33,902 nucleotides of DNA from an uncultured Gammaproteobacteria bacterium (GCA_929200175.1 CAKMYR010000003.1:1-33902), one strand, 5' to 3'. Shown: positions 1 to 9,872, counted from the first letter of the stretch. The notes: generated from the letters alone by a model not told the origin. A program made the numbers and translations.

Positions 1-1010
1 TTAAAAATAACAAACATGTTATAACTGCAAATAAATTACTAATTTCTACTTATGGTAATGAATTGTTAAATCTTGCCAAAAAACATAATGTACATTTATT
101 GTTTGAAGCTGCTGTAGCAGGTGGTATTCCTGTTTTAAAATCTTTAGAACACGGACTAAGTGCAAATAAAATTGAGTTGATAACGGGGATTATTAACGGT
201 ACTACCAATTTTATTCTAACCGAAATGTATAATAAAAATAAGTCTTTTGATGATGCATTAAAAGAAGCTAAGTCTTTAGGTTATGCCGAAGCTGATCCAA
301 CTTTTGATATTGAAGGGATTGATTCTGCCCATAAATTAACTATTTTGACAGCTATTGCTTTTGGTTGTAGGTTACAACTTAATAAAGTTTTTACTAAGGG
401 TATTGATGAGATTAAAAAAGAAGATTTAGTTTATGCCGATGAGCTTGGATATGTTATTAAGCATTTAGCTACTGCTAAAAAAATAGCAAACAAAATTCAA
501 ATGAAAGTATATCCTACTCTAGTTCCTAAAGAATCATTACTAGCTAATGTAAAAGGGGTTATGAATGCAGTTTTAATCAAAGGTAATGCAGTTGGTGATA
601 CCTTATATTATGGACCAGGAGCAGGAGATCAAGCAACAGCAAGTGCAATAATAGCTGATTTAATTGATATTAAAAAAAATATATCTAACAACGACTCATT
701 GTTAGTAAATAATTCTTTAGCAACACCTGTTAACAATGATTTTGATGAAATAAAAAGTGAATTTTATATAAAATTATTAGTATCTGATAAACCAGAGATA
801 TTAGCTAAAATAAAAAGTATTTTTACTAAAAATAGTATTAAGATAGAAAAACTTACACAAAAACCAATTAATAAAGAAAATGACTTTCATATTATCATTA
901 TTACTAATACTGTAAAAATTAAAGATATTAATAAAGTGGTTAACGAAATAAAAGATACTAACTTAATTAAATCTAACATTGACGTAATGCATGTTGAAAC
1001 ATTAAATTAA
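1..1010 (+). CDS. hom: Homoserine dehydrogenase, 5' truncated by the window edge (frame opens at position 3; C-terminal ACT-like domain present)
   Basis: Frame extends upstream of the tracked ORF start (63) to the edge: KNNKHVITANKLLISTYGNELLNLAKKHNVHLLFEAAVAGGIPVLKSL, typical of homoserine dehydrogenase; followed by thrC. Confidence 0.93.
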   Translation, partial: KNNKHVITANKLLISTYGNELLNLAKKHNVHLLFEAAVAGGIPVLKSLEHGLSANKIELITGIINGTTNFILTEMYNKNKSFDDALKEAKSLGYAEADPTFDIEGIDSAHKLTILTAIAFGCRLQLNKVFTKGIDEIKKEDLVYADELGYVIKHLATAKKIANKIQMKVYPTLVPKESLLANVKGVMNAVLIKGNAVGDTLYYGPGAGDQATASAIIADLIDIKKNISNNDSLLVNNSLATPVNNDFDEIKSEFYIKLLVSDKPEILAKIKSIFTKNSIKIEKLTQKPINKENDFHIIIITNTVKIKDINKVVNEIKDTNLIKSNIDVMHVETLN

Positions 1011-1014
1011 ATAT

Positions 1015-2079
1015 ATGATGTATACAGGGCTAATTGAAAAATATCGCAATAAATTAGGAATATCTAAAGACACTAAAATAATCAGTTTAGGAGAAGGCAA
1101 TACTCCTTTAATTAAACTTAATAATTCTATTAAAGATATAAATAAAAAAATTGATGTTTATATCAAATACGAAGGGCTAAACCCTACTGGATCATTTAAA
1201 GATCGTGGAATGACTATGGCAGTAACAAAGGCTGTAGAAACTGGATCTAAAGCTATTATTTGTGCATCTACAGGCAATACTTCTGCTTCTGCTGCTGCTT
1301 ATGCTGCTAGAGCTGGGATTAAATGTTTTGTATTAATACCAGAAGGCAAGATTACAATAGGCAAAATGTCTCAAGCAATGATTCATGGAGCAACTATTAT
1401 GCAAATTAATGGTAATTTTGATGATGGAATGAGAATGGTTAAAGAAGTTGCAGAAAAAGCAAAAGTATCAATAGTAAATTCAATTAACCCGTATAGATTA
1501 CAAGGACAAAAAACTGCCGCTTTTGAAATTATTGAAGAATTAGGATGCTCTCCTGACTACCATGCTTTGCCAGTTGGTAATGCTGGTAATATTTCAGCTT
1601 ACTGGATGGGTTATAGTGAATATTATAAAGATAATAAAACTGATAAAAAACCTAAAATGTTAGGATATCAAGCCTCTGGAAGTGCTCCTTTTGTAAGTGG
1701 CGAAATAATTAAAAACCCTGAAACCATTGCAACCGCAATTAGAATAGGCAATCCTCAAAGCTGGGATTTAGCACAAAAAACCAAAAAACAATCAAATGGA
1801 TGGTTTGATTCATTTTCTGACCAAGAAATTATAAATATCCAAAAAGTATTAGCTAAAGAAGAAGGTATTTTTTGCGAACCGTCTTCTGCAATTTCATTAG
1901 CAGGAGTAATAAAAGATATCCAAAATAATAAAATTGCCGACAATTCAAAAGTAGTATGTACCTTAACCGGTCATGGGCTAAAAGACCCCGATACTGTAAT
2001 TAAATATCATAATAAAAATATGATTAAGGTTAATCCTATCGCGCAAGAAGTAAAACAAGCAATTTTAAATAATATGTAA
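1015..2079 (+). CDS. thrC: Threonine synthase (short ~350 aa form)
   Basis: GEGNTPLIKL, NPTGSFKDRGMTMAV, ASTGNTSASAAAYAARAG: PLP fold-type II threonine synthase motifs; adjacent to hom. Confidence 0.94.
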   Translation: MMYTGLIEKYRNKLGISKDTKIISLGEGNTPLIKLNNSIKDINKKIDVYIKYEGLNPTGSFKDRGMTMAVTKAVETGSKAIICASTGNTSASAAAYAARAGIKCFVLIPEGKITIGKMSQAMIHGATIMQINGNFDDGMRMVKEVAEKAKVSIVNSINPYRLQGQKTAAFEIIEELGCSPDYHALPVGNAGNISAYWMGYSEYYKDNKTDKKPKMLGYQASGSAPFVSGEIIKNPETIATAIRIGNPQSWDLAQKTKKQSNGWFDSFSDQEIINIQKVLAKEEGIFCEPSSAISLAGVIKDIQNNKIADNSKVVCTLTGHGLKDPDTVIKYHNKNMIKVNPIAQEVKQAILNNM

Positions 2080-2081
2080 AA

Positions 2082-2975
2082 ATGGATTATAAAACTATTG
2101 TAGATACTATAGGCAACACACCATTAATAAAACTACAAAAACTTAATCCTAACCCCTCTAATACAATCTTATTAAAGCTAGAAAAAAATAATCCAACTGG
2201 CTCGGTTAAAGATAGAGCTGCGTTTAATATGATTGATCAAGCTGAAAAACTAGGGAAAATATCTAAAGGAGATACATTAATCGAGGCAACAAGTGGAAAT
2301 ACTGGAATTGCTCTAGCAATGATAGCAGCAATAAAAAACTACAAAATGATACTAATAATGCCAAGCGATTTATCACAAGAAAGAAGAGATGCAATGACTG
2401 CTTATGGCGCTGAATTAATATTAGTTTCAGAAAATGAAGGAATGGAAGGCGCTAGAGATTTAGCAAATAAAATGGAAAAAGAGCATAAAGGAAAACAGCT
2501 TAATCAATTTGCAAATAAATATAATCCAAAGATGCACTTTAACACAACAGCCGAAGAAATTTGGCGAGATACAAATGGAAAAATTACCCATTTTGTTTCA
2601 GCAATGGGTACAACTGGAACAATTATGGGAGTATCTACTAACCTTAAAGCAAAAAATAAAGATATTAAAATTATTGGAGTACAACCAGAAGAAAATTCTC
2701 AAATAGCTGGGATTCGTCGTTGGCCAAAACAATATTTACCAAAGATTTTTGATGCATCTAAAGTAGATTTAATAATAGATGTATCTCAATCTAATGCTGA
2801 AAAAACAACTCGTAAACTAGCAGCTAAAGAAGGTATTTTTGCTGGAGTATCAACTGGTGGTGCTGTATATACAACAATTGAATTATCTAAAAAAGTTAAC
2901 AATTCAACTATCGTTACTATAGCTTGTGATGTAGGCGATAAATACTTATCTACTGGGTTATTTAATAATACTTAA
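2082..2975 (+). CDS. cysM: Cysteine synthase B (O-acetylserine sulfhydrylase)
   Basis: TIGNTPLIKL, NPTGSVKDRAAFNMI, EATSGNTGIALAMIAA, GTTGTIMG, IAGIRRWP characteristic of CysM. Confidence 0.92.
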   Translation: MDYKTIVDTIGNTPLIKLQKLNPNPSNTILLKLEKNNPTGSVKDRAAFNMIDQAEKLGKISKGDTLIEATSGNTGIALAMIAAIKNYKMILIMPSDLSQERRDAMTAYGAELILVSENEGMEGARDLANKMEKEHKGKQLNQFANKYNPKMHFNTTAEEIWRDTNGKITHFVSAMGTTGTIMGVSTNLKAKNKDIKIIGVQPEENSQIAGIRRWPKQYLPKIFDASKVDLIIDVSQSNAEKTTRKLAAKEGIFAGVSTGGAVYTTIELSKKVNNSTIVTIACDVGDKYLSTGLFNNT

Positions 2976-2983
2976 CTAGGATG

Positions 2984-3004
2984 TTTTAGTTGAAGATACT
3001 AAAA
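2984..3004. terminator. Possible bidirectional terminator hairpin between convergent cysM and ubiA
   Basis: TTTTAGT-tgaagat-ACTAAAA perfect 7-bp inverted repeat, 7-nt loop, in the 33-bp convergent gap. The stem is AT-rich, so it is weak. Confidence 0.45.
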
Positions 3005-3008
3005 TTTA

Positions 3009-3848
3009 CTAACTAATTGATAATGTTATTCCAATAAAAATTAACATACCTATATAATTATTATTTAAAAAAGCCTTAAGGCATTTTTCTTTTTTTCTAT
3101 CTTTAATTAAATATTGATGATAAATCATCAAAAATCCACTTAAAATTAAAGCAATATTGTAATAAATAGTTAAGTCAAAAACTATATAGATTTTTATTAA
3201 AACCAATAAAAGCAATATTTGTAAAATTGCTATTATTAGTTTGTCAAATTTTTTAAAAAGAACTGCTGTTGATTTGATTCCAATTTGTAAATCTTCTTCT
3301 CTATCTGCTATAGCATAAATAGTATCATAGATAACTGTCCAAATAACAGCAGCTGTAAATAACCACCAAGCAGATGAAGAGATATAATTATTAGTAGCAG
3401 CAAAGGCCATTGGGACACTCATAGCGAAAGCCAAACCAAGTATAAACTGAGGAAAATGAGTATAATTTTTAGTAAAAGGATAAATTATTGCTAATAATAC
3501 CGCTAACAAAGCTATTTTAATTGTTAAAAAATTAGTCATTAAAACTAACTGAAATGCCACTAATATCAATACTAAAAATAACCATAATGCAGATTTTGCA
3601 CTTAATTCTCCAGAAGTAATTGGTCTATTTTTAGTACGCTCAACAAACTTATCAATTTTTCTATCTGCATAATCATTAATCACGCATCCAGCAGCACGCA
3701 TAACAATAACTCCTAATGTAAATATTATTAATAAATCAATTTGTGGTATTCCTTTTTCTGCTAAAAATAAAGCCCATAAAGTCGGCCATAATAATAAATA
3801 TATCCCAATAGGCTTATCAAAACGCATAAGGCGAAGATAGGCATTCAT
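3009..3848 (-). CDS. ubiA: 4-hydroxybenzoate polyprenyltransferase
   Basis: MRFDKPIGIYLLLWPTLWALFLA, RAAGCVINDYADRKIDKFVERTKNRPITSGEL, YDTIYAIADREEDLQIGIKSTA: UbiA motifs. Confidence 0.95.
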   Translation of the reverse strand: MNAYLRLMRFDKPIGIYLLLWPTLWALFLAEKGIPQIDLLIIFTLGVIVMRAAGCVINDYADRKIDKFVERTKNRPITSGELSAKSALWLFLVLILVAFQLVLMTNFLTIKIALLAVLLAIIYPFTKNYTHFPQFILGLAFAMSVPMAFAATNNYISSSAWWLFTAAVIWTVIYDTIYAIADREEDLQIGIKSTAVLFKKFDKLIIAILQILLLLVLIKIYIVFDLTIYYNIALILSGFLMIYHQYLIKDRKKEKCLKAFLNNNYIGMLIFIGITLSIS

Positions 3849-4750
3849 AATTGTTTCAAGAAAAATTCTAATTCAGATGGTAGTGGTGCATTTATTTTTT
3901 GTAAATTTCCACTAGTAGGATTTATAAAAGCTAATTTATGGGCATGTAGAAATAATCTTTTAAGCCCCTTAGATTTAACTTTTTTATTAAATTCGCTATC
4001 TCCATACTTATCATCTCCTGCCAAGCAGTGCTTTACATATCTAGCATGTGCTCGTATTTGATGAGTGCGACCAGTTTCTATCAAAACTTCAACTAAAGAG
4101 GCTTCTATCTCTTTATTGAAATTTTTTAAAGGATGAAAATGACTAATTGCATTTTTACCTTGTGAACTTACTCTTGTATAGCTTAAATCTTGACAAAGCG
4201 GCACATTGACAGTATGAATCTTCTTTGCCCATACTTTATCAACAAGAGCCATATAGCTTTTTTTAATTGTGTTATTTTTAAATTGCTTATGTAAATTTTT
4301 TAAAACACTTTGTTTTTTAGCAATTAACAATACTCCAGAAGTATCTCTATCAATCCTATGGACCAGCTCTATTGATTTATAAGATTCTCTAAGTGTTTCT
4401 ATTACCCCAACTTTTATCCCGCTACCGCTATGTACAGCAATACCACTTGGTTTATTAATAATAATAATCCCATTATCTTCATACAAAATAGAATCAAATA
4501 ATATTTTTTTTAAACTTTCTGATACATATAATTGTTTTTTCTCTGAAATGATAATTGGCGGAATACGAACAGTATCATTAATTTGTAGCTTATAATTAAC
4601 TTTCTTTCGGCCTTTATTAACACGCACTTGACCTTTTCTAATAATTTTATATATATGTGATTTAGGTACGCCTTTTAAATTTTTAAATAGATAATTATCT
4701 AATCTTTGATCGTTAGCAGATTCATCAATTGAATGTATTTTTACATTCAT
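3845..4750 (-). CDS. rluC: 23S rRNA pseudouridine synthase, RluC/RluD family
   Basis: S4-like N-terminus, NKPSGIAVHSGSG, LVHRIDRDTSGVLLIAK, ETGRTHQIRAHARYVKHCLAGDDKYG. Confidence 0.92.
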   Translation of the reverse strand: MNVKIHSIDESANDQRLDNYLFKNLKGVPKSHIYKIIRKGQVRVNKGRKKVNYKLQINDTVRIPPIIISEKKQLYVSESLKKILFDSILYEDNGIIIINKPSGIAVHSGSGIKVGVIETLRESYKSIELVHRIDRDTSGVLLIAKKQSVLKNLHKQFKNNTIKKSYMALVDKVWAKKIHTVNVPLCQDLSYTRVSSQGKNAISHFHPLKNFNKEIEASLVEVLIETGRTHQIRAHARYVKHCLAGDDKYGDSEFNKKVKSKGLKRLFLHAHKLAFINPTSGNLQKINAPLPSELEFFLKQL

Positions 4751-5517
4751 AATGAAAATAACTTTTTGAAATTATTAGTAGTTGTGTTTGCTATGCTTTG
4801 AATACTAGTTTCTCTTATTTCTGCTAATTTTTCTACAACATAATAGCTATATGCAGGAGAATTAGCTTTCCCACGATAAGGTGTTGGAGTTAAATAAGGG
4901 GCGTCGGTTTCTACTAACAATCTATCTTCTGGGATTTTTTTTGCAACTTCACGCAAGCTTTGAGCGCTTTTAAAGGTGATAACTCCAGAAAAAGAGATAT
5001 AAAACCCTAAATCAAGTGCTGCTTCTGCAGTTTCTAAGTCTTCAGAAAAGCAGTGCATAACTGCCTTTTCGGCTTTCTCATCAATAAGCATTTTTATAAC
5101 ATCTTCTTTGGCATTACGCATGTGAATAATCATAGGCTTGCCAGTATTATTAGATGCTTTAATATGTCTTACAAATCTTTCCTTTTGCCAACTTGCAGTT
5201 TTTTTATCAACATGAAAATAATCTAATCCTGTTTCTCCAATAGCTATAATTTTTTTATGATTAGCTAGTTTAATTAATTCTTCTACAGTAGGGTCTTTAC
5301 AATTTTGTTCAGTAGGATGAACTCCAACAGATGTATAAATCTGAGGATATTTATCAGCCAAACTAAGACACTTACTAAAATCTTCTAAATTAATACAAAC
5401 ACATAAAAATTCAGTAACTGATAAAGTCTTGGCGTGAGCTAACATAGTATCCACACTGCCACCAAAAGCAGATAAATCAACTTTATCAATATGGCAATGG
5501 GAGTCAATTATTTGCAT
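4747..5517 (-). CDS. tatD: TatD-family metal-dependent hydrolase
   Basis: DSHCHID, AIGETGLDYF, KPMIIHMRNA, VMHCFS, VETDAPYLTPTPYRGKANSP. Confidence 0.92.
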   Translation of the reverse strand: MQIIDSHCHIDKVDLSAFGGSVDTMLAHAKTLSVTEFLCVCINLEDFSKCLSLADKYPQIYTSVGVHPTEQNCKDPTVEELIKLANHKKIIAIGETGLDYFHVDKKTASWQKERFVRHIKASNNTGKPMIIHMRNAKEDVIKMLIDEKAEKAVMHCFSEDLETAEAALDLGFYISFSGVITFKSAQSLREVAKKIPEDRLLVETDAPYLTPTPYRGKANSPAYSYYVVEKLAEIRETSIQSIANTTTNNFKKLFSL

Positions 5518-5569
5518 TAAAAATTAAAATTTATCTAACAATTATTTATTAAGCATATAGATAAAACTA

Positions 5570-6322
5570 CTAAATTCCTAATTTTTCTAGTAAATTTTTG
5601 CCTTTTTCTTTTATCTTATCTACATCAATTTCTTGCTTAACTTTATCAACATCAATACTTTTTTTTATTTTATTAATAGATTCTTTGATTTTATTTTTTC
5701 CTTTTAAAGCAGTACTTTTATTTAGTGCTGTTTTTATATTACTAAATAACGTCTTAACTATTTCATAGCCAATTTCACTTGACTTAATTCCATCATCTCC
5801 ACCAAAATCAGTAAGGCTGATATCTGGCACTTTAATCGTAGTTTTTAATAATTTAGTGTCAATTTTTAACTTAATATTATTAATAACAAATTTCTTAATT
5901 TTTATATTTTTTTCTCTACTTTTAGTTTCTTCATTTGATTCTTTTTCTGTTTCTATATTATCAATCAAATTATTCAAATTAAATCCACTACTTCCTTGCT
6001 CTAAAATAAATTTAATATCTTCGAATCTAACTTCATTTATAACAATGATGTCACTTTTAATATCTCCAAGTTCTAAATAAAAATTATCTAATGTAAAGGC
6101 ATTTTCATTATTAAAATTAGGTGGATTTTTTACTGTAATAGACTTAATGCTAGCATTTTTACCTAAAAAATTAGCACTAAAGTCATCAACTGTAACTTTA
6201 GTATCTAGTAATTCAGAAGCTTGACTTTCAATATATTTTTTTGCCAATATATCAGTTGCAAAAATAATAGTTAAAAATATAGCTATTATTAACCCTAATA
6301 ATGAATAAATTATTTTTTTCAT
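5570..6322 (-). CDS. AsmA-like / DUF748-type envelope protein (N-terminal membrane anchor)
   Basis: N-terminal TM (IIYSLLGLIIAIFLTIIFATDILAKKYIESQASELLDTKVTVDDFSANF...ASIKSITVKNP) resembling AsmA-type N-terminal segments; lysine-rich C-terminus. Confidence 0.6.
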   Translation of the reverse strand: MKKIIYSLLGLIIAIFLTIIFATDILAKKYIESQASELLDTKVTVDDFSANFLGKNASIKSITVKNPPNFNNENAFTLDNFYLELGDIKSDIIVINEVRFEDIKFILEQGSSGFNLNNLIDNIETEKESNEETKSREKNIKIKKFVINNIKLKIDTKLLKTTIKVPDISLTDFGGDDGIKSSEIGYEIVKTLFSNIKTALNKSTALKGKNKIKESINKIKKSIDVDKVKQEIDVDKIKEKGKNLLEKLGI

Positions 6323-6324
6323 AG

Positions 6325-6933
6325 TTATTTGTTTATTTCTAACAAGAATCTACTGTATAAATTATCAAATGTAAAAAGTTTATGTATTTTTGTTTGATCG
6401 GGCATTGATTCTTTTTTAAAATTATCTCCTTTCATTAATAAGTATTTACCATTATCACATAATAAATGATTGGTAAGTTTTAATGTATCTTCAACAGAAG
6501 CAAAAGCTCTTGACAAAACTTGCCCAAAACAAAAGTCTGGGTAATAATTTTCTACTCTATTATTGACAATATTGACATTATACAAGTTTAAATGCGCTTT
6601 GACAAAAATCATAAAATTACACTTCTTAGCAGAACTATCAATTGCAGTAATAGCTAAATCTGGTTTAATAATAGCAATAATAAAACTTGGCAATCCTGCT
6701 CCACTACCAACATCTATAAGTTTTTTATCATTAATATAATTGATAATTGATATACTGTCTAGTAAATGTTTTTTTGCAATTAAATCAGGCTCTGTAATAG
6801 CCGTTAAATTATATGTATTATTCCATTTAATTAATAGTTGCAAATAATTTAATAATTTTTTTATTTGTTCTGAATTTAATTCAATATTAATTTGTTTTGA
6901 ACCAGACCATAATATTTGCTCAACACTATCCAT
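6325..6933 (-). CDS. rsmG: 16S rRNA (guanine527-N7)-methyltransferase
   Basis: KWNNTYNLTAITEPDLIAKKHLLDSISI, DVGSGAGLPSFIIAI; directly downstream of mnmG. Confidence 0.95.
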   Translation of the reverse strand: MDSVEQILWSGSKQINIELNSEQIKKLLNYLQLLIKWNNTYNLTAITEPDLIAKKHLLDSISIINYINDKKLIDVGSGAGLPSFIIAIIKPDLAITAIDSSAKKCNFMIFVKAHLNLYNVNIVNNRVENYYPDFCFGQVLSRAFASVEDTLKLTNHLLCDNGKYLLMKGDNFKKESMPDQTKIHKLFTFDNLYSRFLLEINK

Positions 6934-6948
6934 TATATGGCTCTAAAA

Positions 6949-8796
6949 CTATTTGATGTATATTAACAAAATTGAAATTGCAGCAGGAGTTATACCTTCA
7001 ATTCTACTGGCTTGACCTATAGTTGTTGGCTTGTACTTTTTAAGTTTTTGTTTAGCTTCATTAGATAATGATTTAATCAAATCATAATTTATATTTTTCG
7101 GCAATAATGTTTGTTCATTTTTACGATATTTTTTAATTTCATCTAATTGACGCTTAATATAACCTTCGTACTTAATTTGAGTCTCTACAGAATCAATAAT
7201 AGTTTTATTATTCAAAAAAGGCTTAGCAGATTCTATCTTACTTAAAATCTGATAATTAATTTCTGGTCTTTTTAAAAGCTCAAACAAGCAATATTCATGT
7301 TCTAATTTTTGCCCTAATACCTCCATAGCTTGATTGTCATAAGGTTGTATCCATACATTTTTCAATCTTTTTTTCTCATTTTCAATCTTAATATATTTAT
7401 CTTTAAATGTACGCCAGCGTAAATCATCAATTAAGCCTAATTCTTTAGCTTTTGGAGTTAGTCTTTCATCTGCATTATCTTCTCTTAATAATAAACGATA
7501 TTCTGCTCTGGAAGTAAACATACGATAAGGCTCATTTACTCCTTTAGTGATTAAATCATCAATCATAACTCCTATGTATGATTCATCTCTTTTTAGTAGT
7601 AAAGATTCTTTATCTTGAATACTACAAGCAGCATTAATGCCAGCCACTAATCCTTGTGCTCCTGCTTCTTCATATCCAGTAGTGCCATTAATTTGCCCAG
7701 CAAAATATAAATTAGCTATTTTTTTAACTTCTAATGTTTGCTTTAATTCTCTAGGATCAAAAAAATCATATTCGATAACATATCCAGGCCGCATTATTTT
7801 CGCTTTTTCAAAACCTTTAATTGAACGAATAAGCTCAACTTGTAAGTCATAAGGTAATGAAGTAGATAGACCATTTGGATAAACTTCATTAGTATTTAAT
7901 CCTTCTGGCTCAACAAAAATTTGATGTGAATCACGATGAGAAAACTTCATTACTTTATCTTCAATTGAGGGACAATATCTTGGTCCAATACTTTTAACAT
8001 CACCTCTATATAAAGGAGAATGCTCTAAATTAGATAATATTAAATCATGGGTTTTTTGATTAGTATGGGTAATATGACAATTAACTTGTTGAGGATGTTG
8101 ATTTGCATTACCTATAAATGAAAAGGCAGGAAATACAGTATCGCCTGGTTGTTTTTGCAAACTAGAATAATCTATGGTTTTGCCATCAAGTCTGGGAGGA
8201 GTGCCAGTTTTTAATCTTCCAACATTTAAATCATATTCGCGTAATTTTTTACTCAAAGTATTTGCGGCAATATCTCCTGCTCTTCCTCCTTGATGTTTTA
8301 AGCTACCAATATGAATAATTCCACCTAAAAATGTTCCAGATGTCAGAATAACTTTATCAGCATTAAATTTAATCCCAATATTAGTAATAACTCCTTTTAC
8401 TTGATTATTTTTAATAATTAAATCATCAACTGATTGCTGAAATATTGATAGATTTTCTTGGCTTTCAAGAACATAACGAATATTAATCTTATATAACATT
8501 CTATCAATTTGAGCTCTTGTTGCTTGTACTGCAGAGCCTTTCGATGCATTAAGTATACGAAATTGAATACCTGCTTTATCAGCACCGTAAGCCATTATCC
8601 CGCCCATTGCGTCAATCTCTTTTACTAAATGCCCCTTGCCAATTCCTCCTATTGCTGGATTACAGCTCATTTGTCCTAAAGTTTCAATATTATGGGTAAT
8701 CAATAAAGTATCAACCCCCATCCTAGCAGATGCTAATGCCGCTTCAGTTCCTGCATGTCCACCACCTATTACGATTATCGGATAATAATTATTCAT
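6949..8796 (-). CDS. mnmG: tRNA uridine 5-carboxymethylaminomethyl modification enzyme MnmG
   Basis: [70 protein letters not shown]. Confidence 0.97.
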   Translation of the reverse strand: MNNYYPIIVIGGGHAGTEAALASARMGVDTLLITHNIETLGQMSCNPAIGGIGKGHLVKEIDAMGGIMAYGADKAGIQFRILNASKGSAVQATRAQIDRMLYKINIRYVLESQENLSIFQQSVDDLIIKNNQVKGVITNIGIKFNADKVILTSGTFLGGIIHIGSLKHQGGRAGDIAANTLSKKLREYDLNVGRLKTGTPPRLDGKTIDYSSLQKQPGDTVFPAFSFIGNANQHPQQVNCHITHTNQKTHDLILSNLEHSPLYRGDVKSIGPRYCPSIEDKVMKFSHRDSHQIFVEPEGLNTNEVYPNGLSTSLPYDLQVELIRSIKGFEKAKIMRPGYVIEYDFFDPRELKQTLEVKKIANLYFAGQINGTTGYEEAGAQGLVAGINAACSIQDKESLLLKRDESYIGVMIDDLITKGVNEPYRMFTSRAEYRLLLREDNADERLTPKAKELGLIDDLRWRTFKDKYIKIENEKKRLKNVWIQPYDNQAMEVLGQKLEHEYCLFELLKRPEINYQILSKIESAKPFLNNKTIIDSVETQIKYEGYIKRQLDEIKKYRKNEQTLLPKNINYDLIKSLSNEAKQKLKKYKPTTIGQASRIEGITPAAISILLIYIK

Positions 8797-8827
8797 TTGT
8801 TTTTTGCACTATTACTATAGTTTGGTA

Positions 8828-8926
8828 TTACAAAACTTGCGATAATAACCTATAAGCTGCTAACGTAGGTCTTTCATTAAATGAATAATTATTATTAACT
8901 CTTAATATTAATTTTTTATTATTCAT
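8828..8926 (-). CDS. Candidate small ORF (32 aa), MNNKKLILRVNNNYSFNERPTLAAYRLLSQVL, not in the ORF track
   Basis: ATG at 8926, TAA at 8830-8828. AAGGA Shine-Dalgarno-like sequence 7 nt upstream, embedded in the 3' end of the preceding ORF, whose stop lies 3 nt before this ATG (AAGGAATAAATTATG). Confidence 0.4.
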   Translation of the reverse strand: MNNKKLILRVNNNYSFNERPTLAAYRLLSQVL

Positions 8927-8929
8927 AAT

Positions 8930-9406
8930 TTATTCCTTGTATTGTTTTAATATATTATGCTGTTTAGTTATTTCTTTAAACTCTATTTTAATGGATTTTA
9001 TATTCATATAGGCTTTTGATACTACTATAAATGATATTATCAGCCAAATAAAAAGAACTATTGCAACAATATAAATTATAACCCCAATATTAAAATTAGA
9101 CGGGCCATAAAAGGGCATAAGTAAATGAATAAAAACTAATACTATAACTATTAAAAACCCTGTTACAGTTAAAGAATCTAAACTAACTATATAATTTTTT
9201 TGATTTTTATGCTTATTAAGAGCTAAATCCCAACGTTCTGCTAGCTTTGATTCATTATCATTAGTCTTATCAAACTCTATTTTTTGTAAAGAGTTTATAA
9301 AATATCTAGTGCTATCTAGATGGCTATTAAAAACATATTGTACAGCTATCATAGAAACACTGGTCAATATTATTAACTGTGTTAAAGCTGCTGTATTATT
9401 GAACAA
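8930..9406 (-). CDS. Hypothetical membrane protein (about three predicted TM segments)
   Basis: Hydrophobic stretches AALTQLIILTSVSMIAVQYVF, TGFLIVIVLVFIHLLMPF, IGVIIYIVAIVLFIWLIISFIVV; overlaps the 9396-9872 gene by 11 bp. No family recognised. Confidence 0.75.
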   Translation of the reverse strand: MFNNTAALTQLIILTSVSMIAVQYVFNSHLDSTRYFINSLQKIEFDKTNDNESKLAERWDLALNKHKNQKNYIVSLDSLTVTGFLIVIVLVFIHLLMPFYGPSNFNIGVIIYIVAIVLFIWLIISFIVVSKAYMNIKSIKIEFKEITKQHNILKQYKE

Positions 9407-9872
9407 TTTGTGCGTCTATTTTATCAAATAAATCAAGAAGAAAACTACCCATACTTTCATCATTAAAATTAGCAATAGCTTTAGTATCTTTTTTATCAGC
9501 TGAATAACGAAAGGAATTATTTCCAACAATAATAAAATTTGGCAAACCCTCAAAACTTGAAGCTTTTTTTAAAAATCTTTTAGATTGGTGATAAAAATTA
9601 TTATTTTCCTGGTCATCAATCTTTTCTTCAACAATTACTTGAACTGTATTACCATTTTCAACAATTTGTTTAAGTTTGTCGGTTAATTGATTATAAAAGC
9701 TTGCCAATAGTTTATTGGTAATTATTTTTATATCTTCTTTATCTCTTATAGCTTTATCAAATAATTTATTAAAAATCATCAATGCATTTTCTTGACTAGC
9801 GTTATGTATTTCTTGATTTTTTCTACTTTGATAGCAATCATTAACCCATTCATCGTAATCAAAATCACTCAT
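9396..9872 (-). CDS. Hypothetical soluble protein
   Basis: 158-aa ORF with Shine-Dalgarno-like GAGGTAA before ATG and an upstream TATAAT; no recognised family. Confidence 0.75.
   Translation of the reverse strand: MSDFDYDEWVNDCYQSRKNQEIHNASQENALMIFNKLFDKAIRDKEDIKIITNKLLASFYNQLTDKLKQIVENGNTVQVIVEEKIDDQENNNFYHQSKRFLKKASSFEGLPNFIIVGNNSFRYSADKKDTKAIANFNDESMGSFLLDLFDKIDAQIVQ

Noticed and set aside
1755-1943. Minus-strand 62-aa ORF inside thrC
   Set aside because: Antisense to a strongly conserved gene; no initiation signal or recognisable domain.
2509-2706. Plus-strand 65-aa ORF inside cysM
   Set aside because: Out-of-frame shadow of cysM with lysine/isoleucine-rich low-complexity translation.
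1015-2975. Recent tandem duplication of thrC and cysM (both share NTPLIKL)
   Set aside because: The similarity is the ancient fold-type II PLP motif; nucleotide sequences differ widely.
5530-5565. 8-bp inverted repeat TTTATCTA/TAGATAAA upstream of tatD
   Set aside because: 20-nt loop and AT-rich arms; weak as terminator or operator without conservation data.
5856-6080. Plus-strand 74-aa ORF antisense to the AsmA-like gene
   Set aside because: Hydrophobic appearance comes from antisense of Lys/Asn/Glu-rich codons.
8797-8930. Possible oriC upstream of mnmG
   Set aside because: No DnaA-box cluster seen; most of the gap is explained by the candidate small ORF.
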